NCBI GenBank assembly: GCA_964636485.1
Contig: CAZWSO010000061.1
Coordinates: 1-15,100, forward strand
Source of the DNA: CAYXRS01 sp964636485
GTDB taxonomy: Bacteria; Gemmatimonadota; Gemmatimonadetes; Gemmatimonadales; Gemmatimonadaceae
Length of the DNA: 15,100 nt
Reading direction: 5' to 3'
Part shown: positions 1 through 7,104 of the stretch, in pieces
Layout: each line of letters begins with the position of its first letter
Position numbering within the stretch: position 1 is the first letter of the stretch
Program-made: the position numbers and the translations under genes
Notes under the pieces: model-generated
What the model was told of the DNA's origin: nothing
Seen by the model: the letters and a program-made list of their open reading frames with translations, nothing else
Databases searched by the model: none

Positions 1-428
1 CGCCGAGCCTCCTCCATGCGCTCCGCTCCACCAGGCAGCTCGCGAAGATGCTGGAGCAGCTCCTCGCGCGATGCGGCGCGCGCTGGCGGCCCCGCGCGCT
101 GGGCCTGCTCGTCAGCCTTCTGCAACTCTTCTACTTCGGGCGGCGGCGCCGCTGAGCTTGCGAGTTTGCGGTGTCCAGGAGCGGCGGCGGAGCGGCCGCG
201 CGCCTGCTCGAGACGCTGGGCGCCTCCCGGAAGGTCGCGGATCTGCGCCACCAGCGCATCGCGGCTGGCCGCCGGCGCCGCAGGCGCACCCTCCTCGGCA
301 CGCTGAAGCTCCTGAAGCTCCGGCGGGGGAGAGGCGGACGACGGAAGTTTGGCCGGAATGTTCTGCGAGAGCGCTGGCGACGCGACCATCAAGGCAATGA
401 CGGCCGCGACCAAGGGTGAGACGTGCAT
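1..428 (-). CDS. Secreted Ala/Glu-rich repeat protein, N-terminal part (partial at window edge)
   Basis: This reading frame is open from an ATG at 428 down to the left edge, giving at least 142 codons with no stop. I do not recognise the family. A good ribosome binding site (AGGAGG, 5 bases before the ATG) fixes the start. Residues 1-22 look like a Sec signal peptide: a hydrophobic stretch ending ASPALSQ. The mature part has two imperfect copies of a roughly 45-residue block spaced 61 residues apart. Each block begins PPPE(L/V)xELQ(R/K)A and continues with ASR(D/E)(A/E)L and a helix ending in (D/E)LPGGA(Q/E)R(L/M)E(Q/E)AR. Conservation of the same residues in both copies supports real coding. 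The repeats look helical, so a periplasmic helical-repeat or adaptor protein is possible; this is inference. It follows the DUF6982-like gene on the same strand, but a terminator separates them. Confidence 0.72.
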   Translation of the reverse strand, partial: MHVSPLVAAVIALMVASPALSQNIPAKLPSSASPPPELQELQRAEEGAPAAPAASRDALVAQIRDLPGGAQRLEQARGRSAAAPGHRKLASSAAPPPEVEELQKADEQAQRAGPPARAASREELLQHLRELPGGAERMEEAR

Positions 429-510
429 CGAACCCTCCTGCTGGCGTGGACTGACACCGGGCCCGCCGCATCGACGGGTCCCACTGCCATCCATATCGTC
501 AGCCGCCCTC

Positions 511-537
511 AAAAAGGATCACGAAGGCGCCGGATCC
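511..537 (-). terminator. Intrinsic terminator of the DUF6982-like gene, overlapping its stop codon
   Basis: On the minus strand, GGATC pairs with GATCC, with two further C-G pairs inside past a bulged T and a 7-base loop, followed directly by TTTTT (511-515 on the plus strand). The stem contains the TGA stop at 519-521. It would separate transcription of this gene from the secreted repeat-protein gene downstream. Confidence 0.5.
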
Positions 538-938
538 CCGGGTGTGACAGCCTCCATGAAGGTCACCGCCGCGCGATTGACCAGAATGCGGATGTTGTTG
601 CTGGTGGTATCCACGGGCACGATGAAGAAGTAGCGACGGTTGGGCGGATAGCGAATGGTCATCCCGACCATCTCCTCGCCGTCCTCGAAGCGCAGTGAGA
701 CGTACGTCGAGCCGCGGCCGCGGGAATCGCCCGGTTCGGGCGTGCGTTGCTCGTTATGCGCCGCGTCGCCCTCCAGCGAGCGCACGAAGAACAGCGCTTT
801 CAGATCATCGAGGCTGACCAGGATTGGCCTCCCTTCGGGCGGGCGGATGTGAAAGTTCGGGCGGGTAAGGTCCACATCGAGACTGGTCCCCTTGAGCACC
901 CTCCCATCCTTGTAGCGGGCAACAACTTTGTTGCTCAT
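519..938 (-). CDS. DUF6982-like small protein (139 aa), hypothetical
   Basis: This 139-aa soluble protein has two beta-rich halves. The N-terminal half reads VVARYKDGRVLKG, then NFHI and a segment VSLDDLKALFFVRSLEGD. The C-terminal half reads SLRFEDGEEMVGMTI, FFIVPVD and NNIRILVNRAAV. This layout fits my memory of DUF6982 proteins, which are common in Gemmatimonadota and Acidobacteriota and have no assigned function; a profile search was not possible. Residues 60-75 between the halves are polar and probably a linker. I chose the ATG at 938 because the conserved part starts immediately after it. The frame extends about 99 codons further upstream, but that stretch is arginine-rich and looks non-coding. 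No clear Shine-Dalgarno sequence precedes 938. The gene diverges from the dehydrogenase gene across about 310 bases and ends in a terminator. Confidence 0.75.
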   Translation of the reverse strand: MSNKVVARYKDGRVLKGTSLDVDLTRPNFHIRPPEGRPILVSLDDLKALFFVRSLEGDAAHNEQRTPEPGDSRGRGSTYVSLRFEDGEEMVGMTIRYPPNRRYFFIVPVDTTSNNIRILVNRAAVTFMEAVTPGDPAPS

Positions 939-1249
939 GGCTTTGCGTGGTTCGAGTTTCCGGCGCGATCGCGAAAGCGCCACCGATAGGGGCACGCCGC
1001 CCCTCATCCGAAGCGCGTACATTGCCAATTCGAGCCGCGTAACACAATGCGGACGCCCAATTGCCGTTAACGCGCCGCCGCCTCCACGCGTTCTTCGCGT
1101 GGTTCGCGATATGCGTCGTGCACTCTGGGAGCGGTCCGTTGGCGCGTCGTCCTCGCTGGCGGTCCCTGTCATGCATAATGAGCGAGAAGGTCGCCGCGCG
1201 GCCGGCGAGAAGAGGATCGTCCGGCCCAGCAGCACAGCAACGGCAGAAG
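939..1249. other. Intergenic region between divergent genes
   Basis: These 311 bases separate the minus-strand DUF6982-like gene from the plus-strand dehydrogenase gene and must hold both promoters unless the dehydrogenase starts earlier (an in-frame ATG lies at 1178). I see AT-richer patches around 1021-1080, including CAATTG and the 8-bp palindrome CGTTAACG, but no convincing -35/-10 pair. Reading frames through it are arginine-rich and look like GC-driven chance frames. Confidence 0.4.
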
Positions 1250-2248
1250 ATGCGCCTCACTCCGATTACGCAACGCTCTCCAATCCAACCCTTTGCGTAT
1301 GCGCCGCCGCCTGGCTCCTCGCGCACCGTGCTCGTGGCTGGCGCGAGCGGCCGACTTGGTCGCGAGGTGGCGCGCGAGCTCAAGCGGCGCGGCCACCGCG
1401 TGCGTGCGTTGAGCCGCGACCCGGCACGGCTCGCATCGCTGGCGGGGGAGATAGACTCCCGACTGCGTGGAGATCTTACCCAGCCGGAAACGTTGGTGGG
1501 CGGCTGTGCCGGAGCGGATATCATCATCTCCTGTGTCGGCACATCGCTCGAACCCGGCGATCCAGACCCCGTGCCGCGTTTCACTGAAGTGGATCTCAGG
1601 GGAACGGCCAACCTGTTGCGCATCGCCCGCGAGGCGGAGGTGTCGCGATTCGTGTGCGTCGCACCGTTCGCTCCCGAGCGCCTGAGGAATACGGACTATG
1701 GAGCCGCGCGCGAAGAGATGGTGTCACTGGTGGCGGACTCCGGGCTGCCGTACACCGTCGTACGCCCTACCCTCATGTTCGGGCTCTGCACGGCTGTCAT
1801 ACCCCTGGCCTTGTACGGTAGGCGTTGGCTGCTCGGTGACATCGACTCCCGGATCAATCCCATAGACGAGCGCGACGTGGCAGAGCTGTGCGTGGGCGCG
1901 GTAACGTCGGAGGTGGAGGACATCGAGGCCGGAGGGCCGGAGACGTTTACAATGCGCGAGATCGCGACTCGGCTGATGGACGCGATCGGCTGCCCCATGC
2001 CGGTAACAAACGTCCCAGGGTGGCTCTGCCGGGCCCTGGCGGCAACCGTGCGCCCCTTCCAGCCGCGTGCAGCATCGCTGGTTGCGCTAGCAGAAGCTGC
2101 CGCCTCAGCTGACGCTGTCGCGCCACCGCTCGGACACCGACGCCTCGCCGACTACATCCGCGAGTCACTGGGCGCCTTGGGCACTCGAGTCGCCCAAGGA
2201 CCTGATATCGGTGCCGCAGCTTGGCGGACGGGCTCGAGGGTGAGGTAG
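1250..2248 (+). CDS. Atypical short-chain dehydrogenase, NmrA/SDR-a type NAD(P)-binding protein
   Basis: Predicted Rossmann-fold protein of 332 aa. The nucleotide-binding loop GASGRLG is at residues 31-37, right after the strand RTVLVA, and is followed by a helix and RVRALSRDP, where the arginines may favour NADP(H). Further atypical-SDR landmarks are a beta strand IIISCVG, VDLRGTANLLRIAREAEVSRFVCV, and GLPYTVVRPTLMFG. In the usual YxxxK position the sequence reads YGAAREE, so the classical catalytic Tyr-Lys pair is not intact. This is common in NmrA-like members, which act as NAD(P) sensors, quinone or isoflavone-type reductases, or assembly factors; the substrate cannot be predicted. The C-terminal residues 245-332 form the variable lid. 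I chose the ATG at 1250 because it leaves about 24 residues before the fold; an ATG at 1178 is also in frame. No strong ribosome binding site is seen at either. Confidence 0.82.
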   Translation: MRLTPITQRSPIQPFAYAPPPGSSRTVLVAGASGRLGREVARELKRRGHRVRALSRDPARLASLAGEIDSRLRGDLTQPETLVGGCAGADIIISCVGTSLEPGDPDPVPRFTEVDLRGTANLLRIAREAEVSRFVCVAPFAPERLRNTDYGAAREEMVSLVADSGLPYTVVRPTLMFGLCTAVIPLALYGRRWLLGDIDSRINPIDERDVAELCVGAVTSEVEDIEAGGPETFTMREIATRLMDAIGCPMPVTNVPGWLCRALAATVRPFQPRAASLVALAEAAASADAVAPPLGHRRLADYIRESLGALGTRVAQGPDIGAAAWRTGSRVR

Positions 2249-2584
2249 AGCCGGCGGCGGCGCTCGCCTTCTACCACGCTCTCCAAGAAGGGCTCGGACC
2301 TCTCAGCGCCCAACCACCGCCGCCACCCGCTCGTCTGCGATGCGGGAGCGCCCGCGCCTCCGGCGCTGGTCATCTGCCATTCACCACCGCCAACACCCAG
2401 GAACCTGGAGCCCCCAGCTTGGACGTCGAAGCTTAGTTGCAACTTTTACACATCCGAATCGTCATTACGTCGAAACAAGTGTCTCAAAAGCTCAGACGTC
2501 TTGCCTTTGGTGCAGATTCTGCACATTTTGAAGAACGGTCGAACTGCACCTCCCGCCCATACTGCCCCAGGAGCACCGAACCCC
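2249..2584. other. glnN leader and intergenic region
   Basis: This is a 336-base gap between the dehydrogenase gene and glnN. The first 180 bases are GC-rich and featureless apart from the short palindrome CCAGGAACCTGG near 2397. From about 2430 the sequence becomes AT-richer, as expected for a promoter. It contains TTGCAA at 2437-2442 and TTGCCT at 2501-2506 as weak -35 candidates, but no good -10 element at proper spacing. A perfect 15-bp palindrome lies at 2510-2524, annotated separately. A Shine-Dalgarno-like AGGAG at 2569-2573 sits 11 bases before the glnN ATG. Confidence 0.45.
2510..2524. promoter_or_regulatory. 15-bp perfect palindrome upstream of glnN, candidate operator
   Basis: The sequence GTGCAGATTCTGCAC is a perfect inverted repeat (7-bp arms around one T), 60 bases before the chosen glnN start and inside the AT-richer part of the leader. 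Its size and symmetry fit a dimeric transcription factor site. It does not match the GlnR/TnrA consensus (TGTNAN7TNACA), so the regulator is unknown. A role in nitrogen-dependent control of glnN is inference from position only. Confidence 0.4.
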
Positions 2585-4831
2585 ATGCCCGCCTCTACTT
2601 CCAACCCCCGCCGGTCTGCCATCGAGGAGATGACGGCCCGCGAGCCGCGCATCCCTTCCGTCATCACCCCCATTGTGGGCCTGAACGGCAACGGCGGGGG
2701 ACCGCACCCCACGTCGGCCTACTTCGGATGCAATACCTTCGGCGCGAAGCAGATGCGCGCCAAGCTGCCGGCCGACGTATACGCCAAGCTGCTCTCCGCC
2801 GTCCGGCATGGGACGAAGCTCGAGTTGGAAATCGCGCCGACGGTCGCGCAGGTGATCAAGGAGTGGGCGATCGGACACGGAGCCACGCACTTCACGCATT
2901 GGTTCCAGCCGCAAACCGGCCTCACCGCCGAGAAGCACGATGCGTTTTTGACGCTCGACGAGGACCACGAGCCGATCGAGTCCTTCTCGGGCTCTCAGCT
3001 CATCCAGAGCGAGCCCGACGCCTCTTCATTTCCGTCGGGCGGACTCCGCGCCACCTGGGAGGCACGCGGCTATACCGCGTGGAACCCGGCTAGCCCGGTC
3101 TTCATAGTCGAGACGGGCGGGACTCGCACGCTCTGCATCCCTTCCGTGTACATCGGCTACAACGGCGAAGCCCTGGATGAGATGACGCCGCTGCTCCGCT
3201 CCAGCGACGTCCTCTCGCAGAAGGCGATCGAGCTGCTGGAGCTGCTCGGCGACAAGGGTGTGCTGCGAGTTCGCACCACCCTCGGTCCTGAGCAGGAGTA
3301 CTTCCTGATCGATCGTCAGCACTTCGCGCTGCGCCCCGACCTTATGATGGCGGAGCGAACCCTCGTCGGCGCCGAGCCCCCGCGCGGACAGCAGCTCGAG
3401 GACCATTACTTCGGCGGCATCCCGGAACGCGTACAGGCCTGCATTACGGACGTGGAGACTGAGCTGTACAAGCTGGGCGTACCGATCGTGACGCGCCACA
3501 ACGAGGTGGCGCCGAGCCAGTTCGAGATGGCGCCGATCTACGAGGAGACGGACCTGGCGGTGGATCACAACCAGCTGGTGATGGCCACACTCCGGAAAGT
3601 GGCGCTGCGCCACGGGCTGCGAGCCATCCTGCACGAGAAGCCGTTCGCCGGCGTGAACGGCAACGGCAAGCACTGCAACTGGTCGATGGCGATAGTCTCC
3701 GACGATCCGGCGTTCGACGGCTACAACCTGCTCAAGCCTGGACGCACTCCGCACCAGAATCTGCGCTTCCTGATCTTCCTGGCCGCGGTGCTCAAGGCGG
3801 TGCACAAGCATGCCGGCCTGCTGCGCGCAGGGATCGCGTCCTCCGGGAACGAGCACCGGCTGGGCGCGAACGAGGCTCCGCCAGCGATCATCTCGGTATT
3901 CATGGGTTCCGAGCTCACGCGCATGATCGAAGACATTGCCGACGGACGGACGTCCAGCAATGCCGCTCAGGCGATGATTCGCCTGGGCGTGGCCAAGCTG
4001 CCCGAGATCGAGAAGGACAACACGGACCGCAACCGCACCTCGCCCTTCGCCTTCACCGGACAGAAGTTCGAGTACCGCGCCGTTGGCGGGTCGCAGTCGA
4101 TCGCGTTCCCGGTCATGGTCCTCAACGCCACGGTCGCCGAGGCGATTGGCGAGCTGACTGAACAGCTTCGCGCGGAGCTCCCCGAGTCCAAAACCGTGGA
4201 TGACGCGGTGCTCAAGGTGGTGCAGCGCGCCTTCGCGGAGACAGCGCCGATCCGCTTCGAGGGGAACAACTACTCGGAAGAGTGGGTTGCCGAGGCCGAG
4301 CGTCGCGGGTTGCCCAATCTGCGGCACTCGCCGGAAGCGATGGCGCATCTCGTTACCGCGCAGTCGCGCGCGGTGTTCGAGCAGCTCGGCGTACTCTCGC
4401 CGCGCGAGCTGGAGTCGCGGTATCATGTGCGTCTCGAGCGCTATGTGAAGGACAAGCTCATCGAGATCCACACGCTCGCGCAGATGGTCGATACGATGAT
4501 CCTTCCCGCCGCGTTCAACCACGCCAACGCGCTCGCGGCGGGTGCCGCGAACGCAAGGGCCGGCGGGGTAACGGTGGTACCGCAGGTGGAAGCCGCCAAC
4601 GCGGTGGGCCGCCTGATCGAGGAGCTCCAGTCGCGTCGCGCCGCCATGCAGGAGCTGCTCGCCCGCGCCGAGTCGATGCATGACGCTCTCGAGGAGCAGG
4701 CGATGCTTCTCTCCGCGCAGGGGGCCGCACGCATGCTCGCCGTCCGCGAGATCTGTGACAGGCTCGAGCTGACGCTGGGCGACGAGCTGTGGCCGCTGCC
4801 GAAGTACAGGGAGATGCTCTTCCCGGCTTGA
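2585..4831 (+). CDS. glnN: Glutamine synthetase type III (GlnN)
   Basis: Cytosolic enzyme that makes glutamine from glutamate, ammonia and ATP. At 748 aa it matches the large type III subunits (about 700-730 aa) rather than type I (about 450). Type III landmarks run through the whole protein: FGCNTFG (47-53), an N-terminal block HFTHWFQPQTGLTAEKHDAF (102-121), the catalytic acidic motif GPEQEYF (234-240), NEVAPSQFE, NGNGKHCNWS (358-367), ASSGNEHRLGANEAPPA (418-434) and DRNRTSPFAFTGQKFEYR (481-498), plus the long C-terminal helical extension that type I enzymes lack. All catalytic motifs look intact. I chose the ATG at 2585 because AGGAG lies 11 bases upstream and the conserved region starts soon after; the frame is open back to 2501. 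It stands alone as a transcription unit, followed by a hairpin. A second, type I synthetase lies about 2.3 kb away on the other strand. Confidence 0.96.
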   Translation: MPASTSNPRRSAIEEMTAREPRIPSVITPIVGLNGNGGGPHPTSAYFGCNTFGAKQMRAKLPADVYAKLLSAVRHGTKLELEIAPTVAQVIKEWAIGHGATHFTHWFQPQTGLTAEKHDAFLTLDEDHEPIESFSGSQLIQSEPDASSFPSGGLRATWEARGYTAWNPASPVFIVETGGTRTLCIPSVYIGYNGEALDEMTPLLRSSDVLSQKAIELLELLGDKGVLRVRTTLGPEQEYFLIDRQHFALRPDLMMAERTLVGAEPPRGQQLEDHYFGGIPERVQACITDVETELYKLGVPIVTRHNEVAPSQFEMAPIYEETDLAVDHNQLVMATLRKVALRHGLRAILHEKPFAGVNGNGKHCNWSMAIVSDDPAFDGYNLLKPGRTPHQNLRFLIFLAAVLKAVHKHAGLLRAGIASSGNEHRLGANEAPPAIISVFMGSELTRMIEDIADGRTSSNAAQAMIRLGVAKLPEIEKDNTDRNRTSPFAFTGQKFEYRAVGGSQSIAFPVMVLNATVAEAIGELTEQLRAELPESKTVDDAVLKVVQRAFAETAPIRFEGNNYSEEWVAEAERRGLPNLRHSPEAMAHLVTAQSRAVFEQLGVLSPRELESRYHVRLERYVKDKLIEIHTLAQMVDTMILPAAFNHANALAAGAANARAGGVTVVPQVEAANAVGRLIEELQSRRAAMQELLARAESMHDALEEQAMLLSAQGAARMLAVREICDRLELTLGDELWPLPKYREMLFPA

Positions 4832-4851
4832 GGCATTTGGCAGGAGTCGGG

Positions 4852-4888
4852 GCCGAGAGCAAAGGGCAAACTGCAGGTTTGCCTCGGC
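4852..4888 (+). terminator. Hairpin downstream of glnN, probable terminator
   Basis: A perfect 7-bp stem GGCAAAC/GTTTGCC encloses the loop TGCAG (4865-4883). It is embedded in an outer 5-bp stem GCCGA/TCGGC (4852-4856 and 4884-4888) with bases bulged on the left arm. It begins 20 bases after the glnN stop. The downstream strand has only scattered T runs (CTTCGGTTTCTGGTTTCC), so termination could be weak or Rho-assisted; the structure could also just stabilise the 3' end. Confidence 0.5.
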
Positions 4889-5033
4889 TTCGGTTTCTGG
4901 TTTCCGGCGTTACACCATCTACGTTGCGCCCCGCCAAAGTACCGTCTTGCGACGTATTGCAGAGATGGGGCGCGCGGCCCAGGTTGGGTGCGGGTGCCAG
5001 GAGAGCGGCACCGCCATTTCACGGAGGGCCGCC

Positions 5034-5549
5034 ATGCGAACTCTCTTGCTCGTCGCTGCCATAGGCACTGCCATCCTCGGGGCCTTCCCGGCCCACGCGC
5101 AGCACGCCAGAACTGTCGCCGAGGGAGACGTGATCGAGGTTCGTCTCCGGGGCGGACAGCGCTACTCGGGCAGTGTCCTCCAGGTTACGGACAGCCAGCT
5201 GGTGCTGGAGACGCACCCGCGCGGATTGCAGCAAATCGTATCCAACCGTGAAGTGACTCAGCTCCGAATTGCGAACGGACGCGATGTTAAGCGCGGAATG
5301 CAGGTGGGAGCGGCATTTGGCGGGGCTCTGGGTGCAGTGGCGGGCTTCGCGAAGGGCAGTCGCGAGGAGGGCTTAGAGGGGCTCATGGATCCAGGCTATG
5401 GATTTCTTATCGGCGCTACGGCGGGAGCTCTGCTTGGTATCGGAGCTGCGCCGTATAAGTGGGTTCCGGGCTCACTTCCAGCGGCTCGGGTGTCCCCGGC
5501 GCGACTGCCCGACGGCCGGATCGGGCTCGCGATCTCAGCGCGATTCTGA
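5034..5549 (+). CDS. Small exported protein: beta-rich N-domain plus glycine-zipper segments
   Basis: This 171-aa protein has a clear Sec signal peptide (residues 1-22, ending FPAHA before Q). The mature part starts with a short beta-rich, Sm-like segment, GDVIEVRLRGGQRYSGSV then VLETHPRG and IVSNREVTQLRIANG (about 32-85). Two glycine/alanine-rich hydrophobic segments follow (GAAFGGALGAVAGF around 93-107 and FLIGATAGALLGIGAA around 123-138), which look like glycine-zipper membrane helices. The last 30 residues end in GLAISARF; the terminal Phe is typical of outer-membrane-associated chains but proves nothing here. Function is unknown. The start is well set by GGAGGG 5 bases before the ATG. 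It lies between glnN and the serpin gene on the same strand, with its own 200-base upstream gap, so it is probably a separate unit. Confidence 0.8.
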   Translation: MRTLLLVAAIGTAILGAFPAHAQHARTVAEGDVIEVRLRGGQRYSGSVLQVTDSQLVLETHPRGLQQIVSNREVTQLRIANGRDVKRGMQVGAAFGGALGAVAGFAKGSREEGLEGLMDPGYGFLIGATAGALLGIGAAPYKWVPGSLPAARVSPARLPDGRIGLAISARF

Positions 5550-5829
5550 GTTCGGTTCGCCCTGGGTCTGTCAGTATGGCCGGCACTCGTCCAGCGCCCT
5601 GACGGCCGTTGCGGGATGAACTCGCGTCACTCGTGCAGCCTGGCAGGAAGAACGATCAGCGGGGTGCTCCCAGAGCGCATCCAAGAATTTCTTTCTCCTC
5701 CACTTCGCCGGGACTGCGGACGTGCTGGGGCGCGGGCGGCTACATGTCACGGTGACCATTGGCGCTTCCGCGGGGTTGATCAGAGGATTCGCGATCCCTG
5801 GCACGATGGCAACGTTGACCGAGCTCGAC

Positions 5830-7053
5830 ATGTCCAGCACCGCTCTGACGCGGGCGCTTCCCCTTCTCCTGGCCACATCGCTCATCCTCGGGTGCGAAAC
5901 GGGGACGGGTCCCCGCCAGCGCGCCTTCCCCGAACTCACGCCGGCACAGCGCGAGGTGGCGCGGGCCAGCAACTCATTCGCGTTCTCGATGCTGCGCCAG
6001 CTCACCGATGGGAGCCCACATTCGAGTGTCTTCTTCTCGCCTCTCAGCGCTTCCATGGCCCTCGGCATGACCATGAACGGCGCTCGCGGCGAAACGTGGG
6101 AGGAGATGCGCCTTGCACTTGGTCACCAGGGACTCGCCGAGGAGGAGATCAACGCCGCGTATCGCGATCTCATGACATTGCTGGTCAGCCATGACCGGCG
6201 CGTGCAGCTCTCGATTGCGAACTCGATCTGGCACGAGCTGAGCTTCCCCGTCCATGACAGCTTCCTGGATGTAGCTCGTCGCTACTTCGACGCCGAGGTG
6301 ACGGCGCTGGACTTCGGCTCGCCTGCGTCTTTGTCGACGATCAATGGATGGGTGGACCGAAAGACGAACGGACGCATCCCGAAGATTCTCGACGAAATAC
6401 CGCCGGATGTCATCATGTATCTGATCAACGCGGTGTACTTCAAGGGCGATTGGTCGGCCGCCTTCGACGTGAGCCGCACTGCCACTCGCAGCTTCCACGC
6501 CGCGGGGGGAGAACGATCGGTACGGATGATGATGCGGCAGGGGACTTATCCGGCGGCCCGCGGCAATGGGTGGCACGCGGCCGAGCTCCCGTACGGCGCG
6601 GGCGATTTTGCCATGCTGGTAGTTGTGCCAGACCAGCCGAATACACTGGATGCTTTGGTTGACGAGCTCGACGAGACTGCCTGGAATGCAATCGTCACCG
6701 CCCTCAGCGATCAGAACGGCGAGGTCCATCTTCCGAAGTTCCGCCTGGAGTGGACGAAGGTTCTGAACGAGCCCTTGAAGGCGCTCGGGATGCGTCTTGC
6801 ATTCGGAGGCGGAGACCTTTCGCGGATTTCCGACGCCGCACCGCTGGAGATCACCGAGGTGCTTCAGAAGACGTTCGTGCAAGTGGACGAGCTCGGCACC
6901 GAGGCAGCGGCAGCGACAAGCGTCCGTGCAGGCCTCACAAGTGCGCCGCCCGCTCTTCTGATGGCAGACCGACCGTTCGTGTTTGCCATCAGGGAGCGGA
7001 GCTCGGGCGTAATCCTTTTCCTCGGCGCGCTGCGAGAGCCTCCGCAAAGTTGA
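5830..7053 (+). CDS. Serpin (serine/cysteine protease inhibitor family) with lipoprotein signal peptide
   Basis: The 407-aa protein covers the full serpin fold. Visible family landmarks are NSFAFSMLRQL, VFFSPLSASMALGMTMNGARGET, NGWVDRKTNGRIPKIL followed by NAVYFKGDW, the late FVQVDELGTEAAAATS hinge, and DRPFVFAIRERSSGVILFLG. Inhibitory serpins trap proteases by inserting the cleaved reactive loop into a beta sheet. The hinge here (GTEAAAAT, residues 356-363) has the small residues that insertion needs, so an active inhibitor is likely. Counting from the hinge puts the scissile bond near T370-S371; the loop is one residue longer than in alpha-1-antitrypsin, so this is approximate. Residues 1-22 read as a lipoprotein signal (LLLATSLILG before C22), which would tether it outside the inner membrane or at the outer membrane. 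An ATG at 5806 is also in frame, but 5830 gives the cleaner signal peptide. No strong ribosome binding site is seen. It converges on glnA. Confidence 0.93.
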   Translation: MSSTALTRALPLLLATSLILGCETGTGPRQRAFPELTPAQREVARASNSFAFSMLRQLTDGSPHSSVFFSPLSASMALGMTMNGARGETWEEMRLALGHQGLAEEEINAAYRDLMTLLVSHDRRVQLSIANSIWHELSFPVHDSFLDVARRYFDAEVTALDFGSPASLSTINGWVDRKTNGRIPKILDEIPPDVIMYLINAVYFKGDWSAAFDVSRTATRSFHAAGGERSVRMMMRQGTYPAARGNGWHAAELPYGAGDFAMLVVVPDQPNTLDALVDELDETAWNAIVTALSDQNGEVHLPKFRLEWTKVLNEPLKALGMRLAFGGGDLSRISDAAPLEITEVLQKTFVQVDELGTEAAAATSVRAGLTSAPPALLMADRPFVFAIRERSSGVILFLGALREPPQS

Positions 7054-7080
7054 TCAGCCGGCCGCGCTTTGTCGGCCTGA
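7054..7080. terminator. Possible bidirectional hairpin between serpin and glnA
   Basis: In the 51 bases between the convergent serpin and glnA stops, GGCCG (7060-7064) pairs with CGGCC (7073-7077) around an 8-base loop, with TCA/TGA able to extend the stem past a small bulge. There is no T run on either side, so this is only a weak terminator candidate. Confidence 0.25.
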
Positions 7081-7104
7081 CCGGTGGCGCGACCGCACGT
7101 CGCC

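Noticed and set aside
3026..4681. 551-codon open frame on the minus strand opposite glnN
   Set aside because: It lies antisense to a well-supported type III synthetase, is rich in Arg, His and Leu, has no recognisable motif, and is what GC-rich coding DNA produces by chance.
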